The notes under the pieces are model-generated. The model was not told the origin of the DNA. It saw nothing but the letters and a program-made list of their open reading frames with translations, and did not search any database. A program made the translations under genes and the position numbers. Shown one piece after another: positions 44,606 to 51,920 of a DNA stretch of 64,000 nucleotides. The first letter of the stretch is position 1. Each line of letters begins with the position of its first letter. Source of the DNA: Anaerolineae bacterium (GTDB taxonomy: Bacteria; Chloroflexota; Anaerolineae; UBA3071); contig JARYMM010000001.1 of NCBI GenBank assembly GCA_029907105.1, positions 119,276 to 183,275 of the forward strand, read 5' to 3'.

Positions 44606-46066
44606 CTATTTCTCCAGGCCTGAGCAGTCACAAGGCGGCAATGTGTAACGGGCCACGCGCACGCGCACGAAGTCGGCCGCATCGGTGGGCGTGGCATGGG
44701 CTTCCAGCCAGGCGACCACCAGGCCGCGGCCGTCCCACAGTTCCGCCTCCGAGCTGACCAGCCACACGGCGCTCCGGCCGGCGGTGAGACGGGCCATCTC
44801 GGCGGCTACCTCCTCTGGGCTATCGCCGTCGTTGGTGTAGGGGGCCTCGGCCCAGGGCGTGGGATCGTCGGCGTAGTAGGCATAGGTGTGGCGGACATAG
44901 GGCATGAGGAAGAGCAGCAGTTCATCGGGGGCGCGGCGTGGCTCGACATAAGCCGCAGCACGGCGGAAATCGGATTTGATGACCGTGTGCGCCTGGCCCC
45001 AGACCGCCTGCAGGTTGAGGGCCACGACCAGCGCCAGCAGCGCCACGGCCAGCGGCCGCCAGCGCCGCCAGACGGCGGTCAGCCCGGTGGCCAGCAACAT
45101 ATAGAAGGCAGGGCCGGTCCAGATAAGGTAGCGGTCGGCGAAGAGGGGCTTGCGCAAGGAAATGAGGTAGAGGGCCAGCGGGGGCAGGAGCAGCCAGGAG
45201 AGCAAAGCCCAAACTCCTTTTTGCCACCCCAGGACCGCACCGGCCAGGAGGAGAAAGACGAAGGGCAGCAGCGTCCAGAGCGGGCTGTTGCCCTGCACGC
45301 CGCGGCTGAAGCCCCACAGCAGGACGTTGAGCATCTGCCCCAGCGGCACGAAGGGGTGGCCGGTCTGGAAGCCCGGCCGCTGCCACAGCCGGAGCAGCCA
45401 GCGGGCGATGGGCAGATAGGGCAACGTCAGCAGGGCCAGCACGAGGAGCAGGGGGACGAGCTGCTGACGGGCCTGGGGGCGCACCAGGCAGGCGATGAGG
45501 AACCAGACGACGTACACGGCGATGAGCAAGGCGGCCAGCACGTGCACGTAAAGGGCCAGCGTGGTCAGCAGCCAGCACAACGCCCAGCAGCCCCAGCCGC
45601 CCCGCTCGAGTGCCTCCCGGAAGGCCCACAGCGCCGCCAGCACCAGGCTCACCAGCAGGGCGTACATCTTCCCCTCCTGGCTATACCAGACAAGGTATGG
45701 GGACGTGGCAACGAACAGGGCGGCCAGCCATGCTGTCGGCCTGCCTGCCAGCCGCTGCCCCAGGCCGAAGGTCAACGGCACGGCCAGCACACCGCCCAGC
45801 AGGGAGAGATAGCGCAGGGCGAACTCGCTCTGCCCGCCGAGGGCCAGCCAGCCGCGCAACAGCAGGAAGTAGAGGGGACCGTTTTCGCCTGGCCTGGTAA
45901 AGGTGCTCAGCAGCTCGGGGAAGGGACGGGTGGCGAAACGCAAGGCGTCCACCTCATCCCGCCACAGGCTCTGGAAGTCCAGGTGTGCGGCGCGCAAGGC
46001 GAAGGCCAGCAGGACCAGGAGCAGTATGATACAGGCTGTGCGCCGCCCCTCAGCCTTGTCATCCAT
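44606..46066 (-). CDS. Membrane glycosyltransferase, GT39/ArnT-like
   Basis: A 486-residue polytopic protein with an estimated ten to twelve membrane segments, of the dolichol-phosphate-mannosyltransferase-like (GT-C) class. Near the N-terminus is LRAAHLDFQSLWRDEVDAL with the catalytic Asp-Glu (WRDE) in the first extracytoplasmic loop, and SPYLVWYSQEGKMYALL near 120 is typical of bacterial GT39-like proteins. It would transfer a sugar from a polyprenyl-phosphate donor to an outer-surface acceptor. The C-terminal 80 residues form a soluble domain. It is followed 13 bases upstream by genes for two Pro-rich membrane proteins that could be acceptors; this is inference. Confidence 0.85.
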   Translation of the reverse strand: MDDKAEGRRTACIILLLVLLAFALRAAHLDFQSLWRDEVDALRFATRPFPELLSTFTRPGENGPLYFLLLRGWLALGGQSEFALRYLSLLGGVLAVPLTFGLGQRLAGRPTAWLAALFVATSPYLVWYSQEGKMYALLVSLVLAALWAFREALERGGWGCWALCWLLTTLALYVHVLAALLIAVYVVWFLIACLVRPQARQQLVPLLLVLALLTLPYLPIARWLLRLWQRPGFQTGHPFVPLGQMLNVLLWGFSRGVQGNSPLWTLLPFVFLLLAGAVLGWQKGVWALLSWLLLPPLALYLISLRKPLFADRYLIWTGPAFYMLLATGLTAVWRRWRPLAVALLALVVALNLQAVWGQAHTVIKSDFRRAAAYVEPRRAPDELLLFLMPYVRHTYAYYADDPTPWAEAPYTNDGDSPEEVAAEMARLTAGRSAVWLVSSEAELWDGRGLVVAWLEAHATPTDAADFVRVRVARYTLPPCDCSGLEK

Positions 46067-46078
46067 GGCTGCCCTGGC

Positions 46079-46708
46079 CTATGGCTGGCGTTTTCGCCGG
46101 CCCCAGCGATTGAAGAGAACGAGGGCGATGGGGACGGTTAACAGCAGCAGCACGCCGCAGGCCAGCCAGACGTAAGAGAAGATCACGGTCAGGCCGTCTA
46201 TGAGGCGCGCCAGGTCTACGGCCTCGCTGCCTGTGGCCGCGGGGGGAGCCTCGGATGGCGCTGCGGCTGGCTGTTCGACCTCCGGCCCGGTTTGCTGTTC
46301 GGGCTGGACGCCCGCTTCCACGGCCGGCAGGTGGATGGTCTGCTCGGTCGGGGTGGCTTCCGGAGGCGGGGCCGGCGTGGCTGTTGCCTCAGGCTCCGCC
46401 GGTGGGAGTGTGGCTTCGGGAGCCGTAGGTGATGGCTCTACCGGCGGTGGCGTCGGCGGTTCTGGCGTGGGAGGTGGTAGCTCTGGTGTGGGCGTGGGCA
46501 GTTCTGGCGTCGGCGTTGGGAGCTCGGGGGTTGGCGTCGGCAGTTCAGGCGTCGGGGTGGGTTGCTGCACGGGCGACGACTGGAACAGATAACGGGCCGC
46601 AGCGGGCCCGCTATTGTCGGGCATCAGGGCAACGGCCAGGACGGTCACGATGGTCAACAGCGCCAGAAGGCGCCACGAAGTCCGCGAAGTATTCGCTAAT
46701 CGTTTCAC
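46079..46708 (-). CDS. Secreted Pro/Thr-rich protein with C-terminal membrane anchor
   Basis: A 209-residue protein: N-terminal hydrophobic segment (about 14-30), then ARYLFQSSPVQQ, then four tandem PTPTPEL-type heptads followed by Pro/Glu/Ala-rich sequence to about residue 160, a C-terminal membrane helix and a basic tail FNRWGRRKRQP. The GTG start has AGGA about 6 bases upstream. No enzymatic domain. It is probably a surface stalk or O-glycosylated spacer, and the GT39-like gene 13 bases downstream could glycosylate it. The architecture is shared with the protein at 46769. Confidence 0.75.
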   Translation of the reverse strand: MKRLANTSRTSWRLLALLTIVTVLAVALMPDNSGPAAARYLFQSSPVQQPTPTPELPTPTPELPTPTPELPTPTPELPPPTPEPPTPPPVEPSPTAPEATLPPAEPEATATPAPPPEATPTEQTIHLPAVEAGVQPEQQTGPEVEQPAAAPSEAPPAATGSEAVDLARLIDGLTVIFSYVWLACGVLLLLTVPIALVLFNRWGRRKRQP

Positions 46709-46768
46709 GATATCGTCCTTTTGTCTCGATACTGGCCTGCGGCGTGGGTATGGAGACGGCTTGGAAGT

Positions 46769-47080
46769 CTAGGCCTGGCGGCGGCGCAGAATAAGGCCCA
46801 GGATCAGCAGGATGATCACTGCGGCAACAACGATGATAATCCACAGGGGCATGGGCAGTCCCGCCGAAGCAGCGGGCGTCGGTGCCGGCTGGGCGGCGGC
46901 TGGAGCAGACACGGCCGGCGTAACCACTGGGGAGGCTGGCGGCGACTGGAACAGGCTCAGGGCGGCGGCGCCGGCTCCGCTCCAGCCCAGAAGGGCGACG
47001 GCGAGCAGGGCCAGGCCGGCCAGCGTCAACAAGGCCAGTCCAGAGCGTGTGTTGTGAACGAGCGGAGTCCGCAGCTTCAC
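46769..47080 (-). CDS. Small secreted/membrane protein with Pro-Ala linker
   Basis: A 103-residue protein: basic N-terminus, hydrophobic segment (about 14-32), LSLFQSPPASPVV, an Ala/Pro/Thr linker, a second membrane helix (about 78-98) and a RRRQA tail. The motif LFQS(P/S)P after the first hydrophobic segment is common to the neighbour at 46079, so both likely derive from one ancestor. GGAGGG stands before the GTG start. Function unknown. Confidence 0.7.
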   Translation of the reverse strand: MKLRTPLVHNTRSGLALLTLAGLALLAVALLGWSGAGAAALSLFQSPPASPVVTPAVSAPAAAQPAPTPAASAGLPMPLWIIIVVAAVIILLILGLILRRRQA

Positions 47081-47135
47081 GTTTTCCCTCCTTGACGTTG
47101 AACTTTCAGGGCCTCAAATGGGTGATGCGATAGTA

Positions 47136-47299
47136 CTACAACGATGGTTTTGTCATTCTGAGGAGCGCAGCGACGAAGAATCTCGTTCTGGAGTGGCAAA
47201 GTGTCGGCTACGAGGAGATTCTTCGCTCCCCTTCGCCTTCGCTCAGGGCAGGCCCTGCGGTCGCTCAGAATGACAGTAAGCAGCGAACCATCGTTGTAG
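47136..47299. repeat. MITE-like element with perfect 14-bp ends
   Basis: CTACAACGATGGTT at 47136-47149 and its exact reverse complement at 47286-47299 enclose a second inverted pair (TGTCATTCTGAG / CTCAGAATGACA) and an inner pair GAAGAATCTC / GAGATTCTTC. Noncoding. The first element in the 1.1-kb gene-free stretch 47081-48183. Confidence 0.8.
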
Positions 47300-47360
47300 A
47301 AATAGGATGGCCGCAATTATAGCAGATGTATCCACTTTTGCCAATTGTGTACAACGAGAG

Positions 47361-47454
47361 CTTGCGCAGCAATTAGACGCAAGCCCCAGCACGTAGGGGT
47401 GGGGGATGAGCGAGGGAGTACCCCTCGGACTCCCCGGCTTTCGCTACGCACGCC
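47361..47454. repeat. Dispersed 98-base repeat B, copy 2
   Basis: Aligns with the reverse complement of 40841-40938, the sequence next to the tRNA-Gly promoter. Noncoding. Confidence 0.75.
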
Positions 47455-47520
47455 CAACAGCGTAACTGCTTACGCATTGTCTGGAAAGAGCAGGCTTACC
47501 CACAGAACAACCTCATTTGG

Positions 47521-47932
47521 TGTCATTGCGAGCGAAGCGAAGCAATCTCCGCCTCGGGACTTGGGGATTGCTTCGTCGGCAAAAACCGCCTCCTCGCAAT
47601 GACAGCAGGAAGTTTCTGCCATATTCAGAAACTTGCCTGTCATTGCGAGCGGAGCGAAGCAATCTCCGACTCAGGACTTGGAGATTGCTTCGTCGGCAAA
47701 AACCGCCTCCTCGCAATGACAGCAGGTAGGGGCGCAAGGCCTTGCGCCCCTCGAAATAGATGCCTGGACCATTTTCGTCCCTGGTGGTGTCCGCAGGGAC
47801 ATGACAACTACTCAGAAACTTGGCTTGTCATTGCGAGCCGAAGCCCTGAGCAAAGCGAAGGGGCAGCGAAGCAATCTCCGCCTCGGGACTTGGGGATTGC
47901 TTCGTCGGCAAAACCGCCTCCTCGCAATGGCA
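47521..47932. repeat. Three tandem TCATTGCGAG hairpin units
   Basis: Units at about 47521-47603, 47639-47722 and 47826-47932. Each starts TGTCATTGCGAG, has AGCAATCTCCG...GGATTGCTTCGTCGGC in the middle and ends CTCGCAATGACA (GGCA in the third). They are separated by a spacer with CAGGAAGTTTCTGCC and AGAAACTTG. The third copy carries a short extra insertion after CGAGC. Confidence 0.8.
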
Positions 47933-48024
47933 CCAGGAAGTTTCTGCCCTTTAGAATGGCGGGCCGCGCTATGGCCAACTCGCAATGACAGCCTGAGCAG
48001 TTTCGCATAAGCAGCGAATTGTAC

Positions 48025-48053
48025 TTGTCCTTTGGCTCACTTTGTGCTATACT
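48025..48053 (+). promoter_or_regulatory. Promoter of the LysM protein gene
   Basis: TTGTCC, 17-base spacer, TATACT, with TTGTGC before the -10. It gives a leader of about 125 bases before the ATG at 48184. Confidence 0.75.
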
Positions 48054-48183
48054 CAATTGTGGCGTCGTAGGGCTTATACATTCCTCTTTTAAGGTCTTGG
48101 ATTTTGCCCATGATATGCTCCCATCGGCCCGGACGGGCGGCCCAAACCCCACGATTTCCTGAGCCATACAGATGGAGGATGCC

Positions 48184-49389
48184 ATGACGCGCAGCCGTGT
48201 CCCTGCCTTCGTGTTGATCGTGATGTTGTTGGCGCTGCCGCTGCTCGCAGGCCGCGCCGAGGCCCAGGGTGTCGTCCACATCGTGCAACCCGGCGAGACC
48301 CTCTACGCCATCGCCCAGCGCTATGGCGTCTCCCCGGGCGCTATCGTCAGCGCTAACGGGCTGTTGAACGCCAATATCATCTACGTCGGGCAGCGGCTGA
48401 CGATCCCCCTGGGGACCCCTGCGCCGGGCGGTCGTGTGCACATCGTGCAGCGGGGCGAGACCCTCTACTCCATCGCCCGCCGCTATGGGGTGGAACCGCA
48501 AGCCATCATCAACGCCAACGGCCTGCTGAACCCCAACCGCCTCCTTGTGGGCCAGCAACTGATCATCCCCGGCGTGGCTACGCCAACCCCCTCTCCTACG
48601 CCGACGCCTGTGCCCCAGCCCACCCGGACCCCCACGCCACGCCCCACCCCTTCGCCCTCTCCCACGCCGGTTTGCCAGTGTCCGATAGCCGAACTGATCA
48701 CCATTGACAGCCCGGCCCAGGGCGCCACGATCAGCTCGCCCTTCACGGTCACCGGCCTGGGGGTTGGCTTCGAAGGCAATCTGGCCGTGAAGGTGCTGGA
48801 TGAAACCGGCTTCGAGATCGGCACGGGCTATGCCACCATCGTCAGTGGCGGGATGGGAGAGCAGGGGCCCTACACCGGTGTGATCAGCTTCACCGTGCCG
48901 CACAGCACGCAGATGGGCCGCGTGCAGGTCTACAGCGTCAGCCCCCGCGACGGGGCCATCGAGCACCTGACCTCGGTGAGCGTCACGCTACAGGGGACGG
49001 GGCTGGACGAGCGCATCGAGGCGCTGAAGGCGGCGCTGGAGCGCAAGAGCTACGCCGCCTTGCTGGGGCTGTTGACGACAGGGGATTTCCTGCTCGGCCT
49101 GTACCAGTCCGAGGGAATGACGCTGACGGCGGCCGAGCTGGTGGACCTTCTGGAGGAAGAATACCTGGGACCGGGCGAGGTGTTCGTGGACTTCAGCGTG
49201 GATGCCAGAGAACTCCTGGGCGACAGGGCGACCCTGAGCGCGGGGATACGGCATGTTCTCTTCTCCACGGGATGGGGCGAGGAACAGGCCGACGACGCCT
49301 TCCTGTTCATCGGAGAAGAGGAGGGCAGGGCTGTGTGGAGTGGCATGTTGTACGTGCCGGATAAACTGCGCGACTATCCCTTGCCGTAG
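48184..49389 (+). CDS. Secreted protein with two LysM domains and a Gmad2-like Ig domain
   Basis: A 401-residue exported protein. After a signal peptide (about 1-28, cleavage near AEAQG) come two LysM repeats (VHIVQPGETLYAIAQRYGV at about 31-75 and VHIVQRGETLYSIARRYGV at about 85-130), a PTPTP linker, then ITIDSPAQGATISSPFTVTG, which starts a Gmad2-type immunoglobulin-like domain, and a C-terminal region with an EEEYLGPGEVFVDFS block. It binds peptidoglycan or related glycans at the cell surface; no catalytic motif was seen. GGAGG is five bases before the ATG at 48184; an ATG four codons earlier is less well placed. Confidence 0.85.
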   Translation: MTRSRVPAFVLIVMLLALPLLAGRAEAQGVVHIVQPGETLYAIAQRYGVSPGAIVSANGLLNANIIYVGQRLTIPLGTPAPGGRVHIVQRGETLYSIARRYGVEPQAIINANGLLNPNRLLVGQQLIIPGVATPTPSPTPTPVPQPTRTPTPRPTPSPSPTPVCQCPIAELITIDSPAQGATISSPFTVTGLGVGFEGNLAVKVLDETGFEIGTGYATIVSGGMGEQGPYTGVISFTVPHSTQMGRVQVYSVSPRDGAIEHLTSVSVTLQGTGLDERIEALKAALERKSYAALLGLLTTGDFLLGLYQSEGMTLTAAELVDLLEEEYLGPGEVFVDFSVDARELLGDRATLSAGIRHVLFSTGWGEEQADDAFLFIGEEEGRAVWSGMLYVPDKLRDYPLP

Positions 49390-49455
49390 CCGCCCGCGCC
49401 TGCCGGTGCCCGTTCTCTCTGTAATGACGCAGGTCATAGTTGGTTTCCAGAGGTA

Positions 49456-49464
49456 TGTTATAAT
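49456..49464 (+). promoter_or_regulatory. Extended -10 promoter of the fhs cluster
   Basis: TGTTATAAT, a full TATAAT with an extended TG, stands 138 bases before the fhs start. No convincing -35 is present. The 213-base gap 49390-49602 otherwise shows only the AAGGAGG ribosome-binding site. Confidence 0.6.
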
Positions 49465-49602
49465 GAAGTGACGTGGAAAGCGGTCGGCCAGAGCGAGTCT
49501 CTTGCCGGTCGGTGCATCCGCCACCTGGTCATTGGCGTGCTCTTCGATTGCTCTTGCAGCAATAGATATAACCCATCACCATCACAACGCAAGGAGGAAC
49601 CG

Positions 49603-51471
49603 ATGCCAGTCAAAAGAGTCTACCCGGTGCCGAGCGACATCGAGGTTGCTCAGGCGGCAGAGCTCTATCCCATTATCGAAGTGGCGAAGAGCCTCGGTCT
49701 TTCGGAGGACGATCTGGACCTGTATGGGAAGTGGAAAGCCAAGGTCCATTTGGACGTCCTGGAAAAGCTCAAAGACCGTCCCAATGCCAAGTACGTGGAC
49801 GTCACGGCCATCACGCCGACGCCACTGGGCGAGGGCAAGACGGTGACCACTATCGGCTTGAGCCAGGGGCTGCATTACCTGGGCAAGAAGGTCTTCACCT
49901 GCATCCGCCAGCCTTCCCAGGGGCCGACCTTTGGCATCAAGGGGGGCGCGGCCGGTGGTGGCTATTCGCAGATCGTTCCCATGGAGGATTTCAATCTTCA
50001 CCTCACCGGCGACATCCACGCGGTGGGGGCGGCCAATAACCTGCTGGCAGCGGCCATTGACGCTCGCATCCTGCACGAGGACACGCTGAGCGACGAGCGC
50101 CTGGCCAGGGCCCTCTGCCCGAACGACGCCTTTGCTCCCTGGATGAGGAAACGGCTGGAGAAGCTCGGCATCTCCGCCGAGAAGCCGTCAGACCTCACCC
50201 CTGAACAGCGGCGACGCTTCTTCCGCCTGGATATTGACCCCTACAGCATCACCCTGAATCGGGTAGTGGACGTCAACGACCGGGCGGTGCGCAACGTCAT
50301 CATTGGCCTGGGCACCCGGGAGGATGGTCGGCCGCGGCAGGCCGGGTTTGACATCACCGTGGCCAGCGAGGTGATGGCTATCCTGGCCCTGGCCAGCAAC
50401 CTGAAGGACCTGCGGGAACGCATCGGGCGCATGGTCATCGGCACGGACAAGAACCGGACCCCCATCACTGCCGAGGACCTGGGCGTGGCGGGGGCGATGA
50501 CCGTCCTGCTGAAGGATGCGCTCATGCCCAACCTGATGCAGACGCTCGATGGCAGCCCGGCCTTCGTGCACGCCGGTCCCTTCGCCAACATCGCCCATGG
50601 CAATTCCTCCGTTGTGGCCGACATGATCGGCATCAAGCTGGCCTCGGGCGGCTACCTGGTCACCGAATCAGGCTTCGGCGCTGACTGCGGGATGGAGAAG
50701 TTCTTTGACATCAAGTGCCGCGCCAGCGGGCTCATCCCCAACTGTGTGGTCATCGTGGCCAGCATCCGCGCCCTCAAGATGCACGGCGGCGGCCCCCGCG
50801 TGGTGGCCGGCATTCCCCTCGATCCGGCCTACAAAGAGGAGAACCTGGAGCTGTTGGAGAAAGGGCTATGCAATCTGGAAGCCAACATCAAGATCGCCCT
50901 GCGCTTCGGCATCCCCGTGGTGGTGGCCATCAACAGGTTCAACACCGATACTCAGGCCGAGATCGAGATGGTCAAGAAGGCGGCCGTAGCCGCCGGGGCC
51001 GAGGCTGCCTGCGTCAGCGAGGTGTGGGCCAGGGGCGGTGAGGGCGGCGCGGAACTGGCCGAGGCGGTCGTCGCCGCCTGCGAGAAACCCAGCAACTTCC
51101 GCTACCTTTACCCGCTGGATATCCCCATCAAGGACAAAATCGAGACCATCGCCACGCAGATTTACGGCGCGGACGGCGTGGACTTCGAGCCGGCGGCGCG
51201 GGATAAACTCAAACTGTACACCGATCTGGGCTACGACAAGCTGCCCATCAACATGGCCAAGACGCACCTGTCGCTTTCCCACGACCCGGCCTGGAAGGGG
51301 GTGCCCAGGAACTACCGCCTGCCGGTGCGTGACATCCGCGCCAGCGTAGGGGCGGGCTTCCTCTACCCGCTGTGCGGCACCATGCGCACCATGCCCGGCC
51401 TGCCTTCCCGCCCGGTGTTCATGGACATTGACATTGACCTGGAGACGGGCAAGGTGGTGGGGTTGTCGTAG
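49603..51471 (+). CDS. fhs: Formate-tetrahydrofolate ligase
   Basis: A 622-residue cytosolic ligase that makes 10-formyl-tetrahydrofolate from formate, THF and ATP; it starts the methyl branch of the bacterial Wood-Ljungdahl pathway. The P-loop-like TPTPLGEGKT is at 71-80, FGIKGGAAGGGYSQIVPMEDFNLHLTGD in two parts near 115-140, HAVGAANNLLAAAIDARI follows, and the C-terminal GTMRTMPGLPSRPVFMDID is typical. AAGGAGG is five bases before the ATG. Length and motifs are normal, with the extended-TATAAT promoter upstream. It heads a cluster continuing into CODH/ACS genes. Confidence 0.97.
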   Translation: MPVKRVYPVPSDIEVAQAAELYPIIEVAKSLGLSEDDLDLYGKWKAKVHLDVLEKLKDRPNAKYVDVTAITPTPLGEGKTVTTIGLSQGLHYLGKKVFTCIRQPSQGPTFGIKGGAAGGGYSQIVPMEDFNLHLTGDIHAVGAANNLLAAAIDARILHEDTLSDERLARALCPNDAFAPWMRKRLEKLGISAEKPSDLTPEQRRRFFRLDIDPYSITLNRVVDVNDRAVRNVIIGLGTREDGRPRQAGFDITVASEVMAILALASNLKDLRERIGRMVIGTDKNRTPITAEDLGVAGAMTVLLKDALMPNLMQTLDGSPAFVHAGPFANIAHGNSSVVADMIGIKLASGGYLVTESGFGADCGMEKFFDIKCRASGLIPNCVVIVASIRALKMHGGGPRVVAGIPLDPAYKEENLELLEKGLCNLEANIKIALRFGIPVVVAINRFNTDTQAEIEMVKKAAVAAGAEAACVSEVWARGGEGGAELAEAVVAACEKPSNFRYLYPLDIPIKDKIETIATQIYGADGVDFEPAARDKLKLYTDLGYDKLPINMAKTHLSLSHDPAWKGVPRNYRLPVRDIRASVGAGFLYPLCGTMRTMPGLPSRPVFMDIDIDLETGKVVGLS

Positions 51472-51478
51472 CGATTGA

Positions 51479-51527
51479 GCGAATCAGCGAGTCAGCGATT
51501 GGGTGCTTCGCCGACTCGCTGATTCGC
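51479..51527. repeat. Hairpin after fhs
   Basis: A perfect 15-bp stem GCGAATCAGCGAGTC / GACTCGCTGATTCGC with a 19-base loop, immediately after the fhs stop and before the small HMA-like gene. No T-run. It could stabilise the fhs transcript. Confidence 0.65.
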
Positions 51528-51549
51528 TGATTGTGGAGAGGAGACGACG

Positions 51550-51882
51550 ATGGAGAAGGTGATCCTTGACGTTCCCACCCTCTGGGCGGATCATCATGTG
51601 CTCAGGGTTCGGGAGGCGCTGTTTCAGCTGGAGGGGATACAAGACGTATATGCCAGCTCGGCCTGGAGACAGGTCCTGGTCACCTACGACGGCGGCAAGA
51701 TAGACCAGACGGCTGTCGAGAAAGCACTGGCTGAAGCCGGTTACCCGGTGGGGGAGGGGGAGGTGCCCGAGCTGGCTCAGCCCACGCGGAATCGCAAGGA
51801 CCCGCAATGGGAAGAGGCTTTGCGGATGACCGCGACCAACCGTGTGGACCTGGAAATGTCGGGCGAGTTCCGACGGTATTAG
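51550..51882 (+). CDS. Small HMA-like (ferredoxin-fold) protein
   Basis: A 110-residue protein whose first 70 residues follow the beta-alpha-beta-beta-alpha-beta pattern of heavy-metal-associated domains (VILDVPTLWADHHVLRVREA, LEGIQDVYASSAWRQVLVTYDG, TAVEKALAEAGYPVGE). The usual Cys-x-x-Cys metal site is absent and replaced near LWADHH by two histidines. The 40-residue tail is charged. GGAG precedes the ATG. Placed between fhs and the CODH gene, it might serve nickel or cluster assembly of the CODH/ACS complex; this is speculation from position only. Confidence 0.65.
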   Translation: MEKVILDVPTLWADHHVLRVREALFQLEGIQDVYASSAWRQVLVTYDGGKIDQTAVEKALAEAGYPVGEGEVPELAQPTRNRKDPQWEEALRMTATNRVDLEMSGEFRRY

Positions 51883-51920
51883 TGGCACAAACAGGGAAGA
51901 GCAAACGGAAAAGGTGTGAT

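Noticed and set aside
49390-49602. Folate-sensing (THF) riboswitch upstream of fhs
   Set aside because: The leader shows no recognisable conserved motif of that class. Only an extended -10 and a strong ribosome-binding site are visible.
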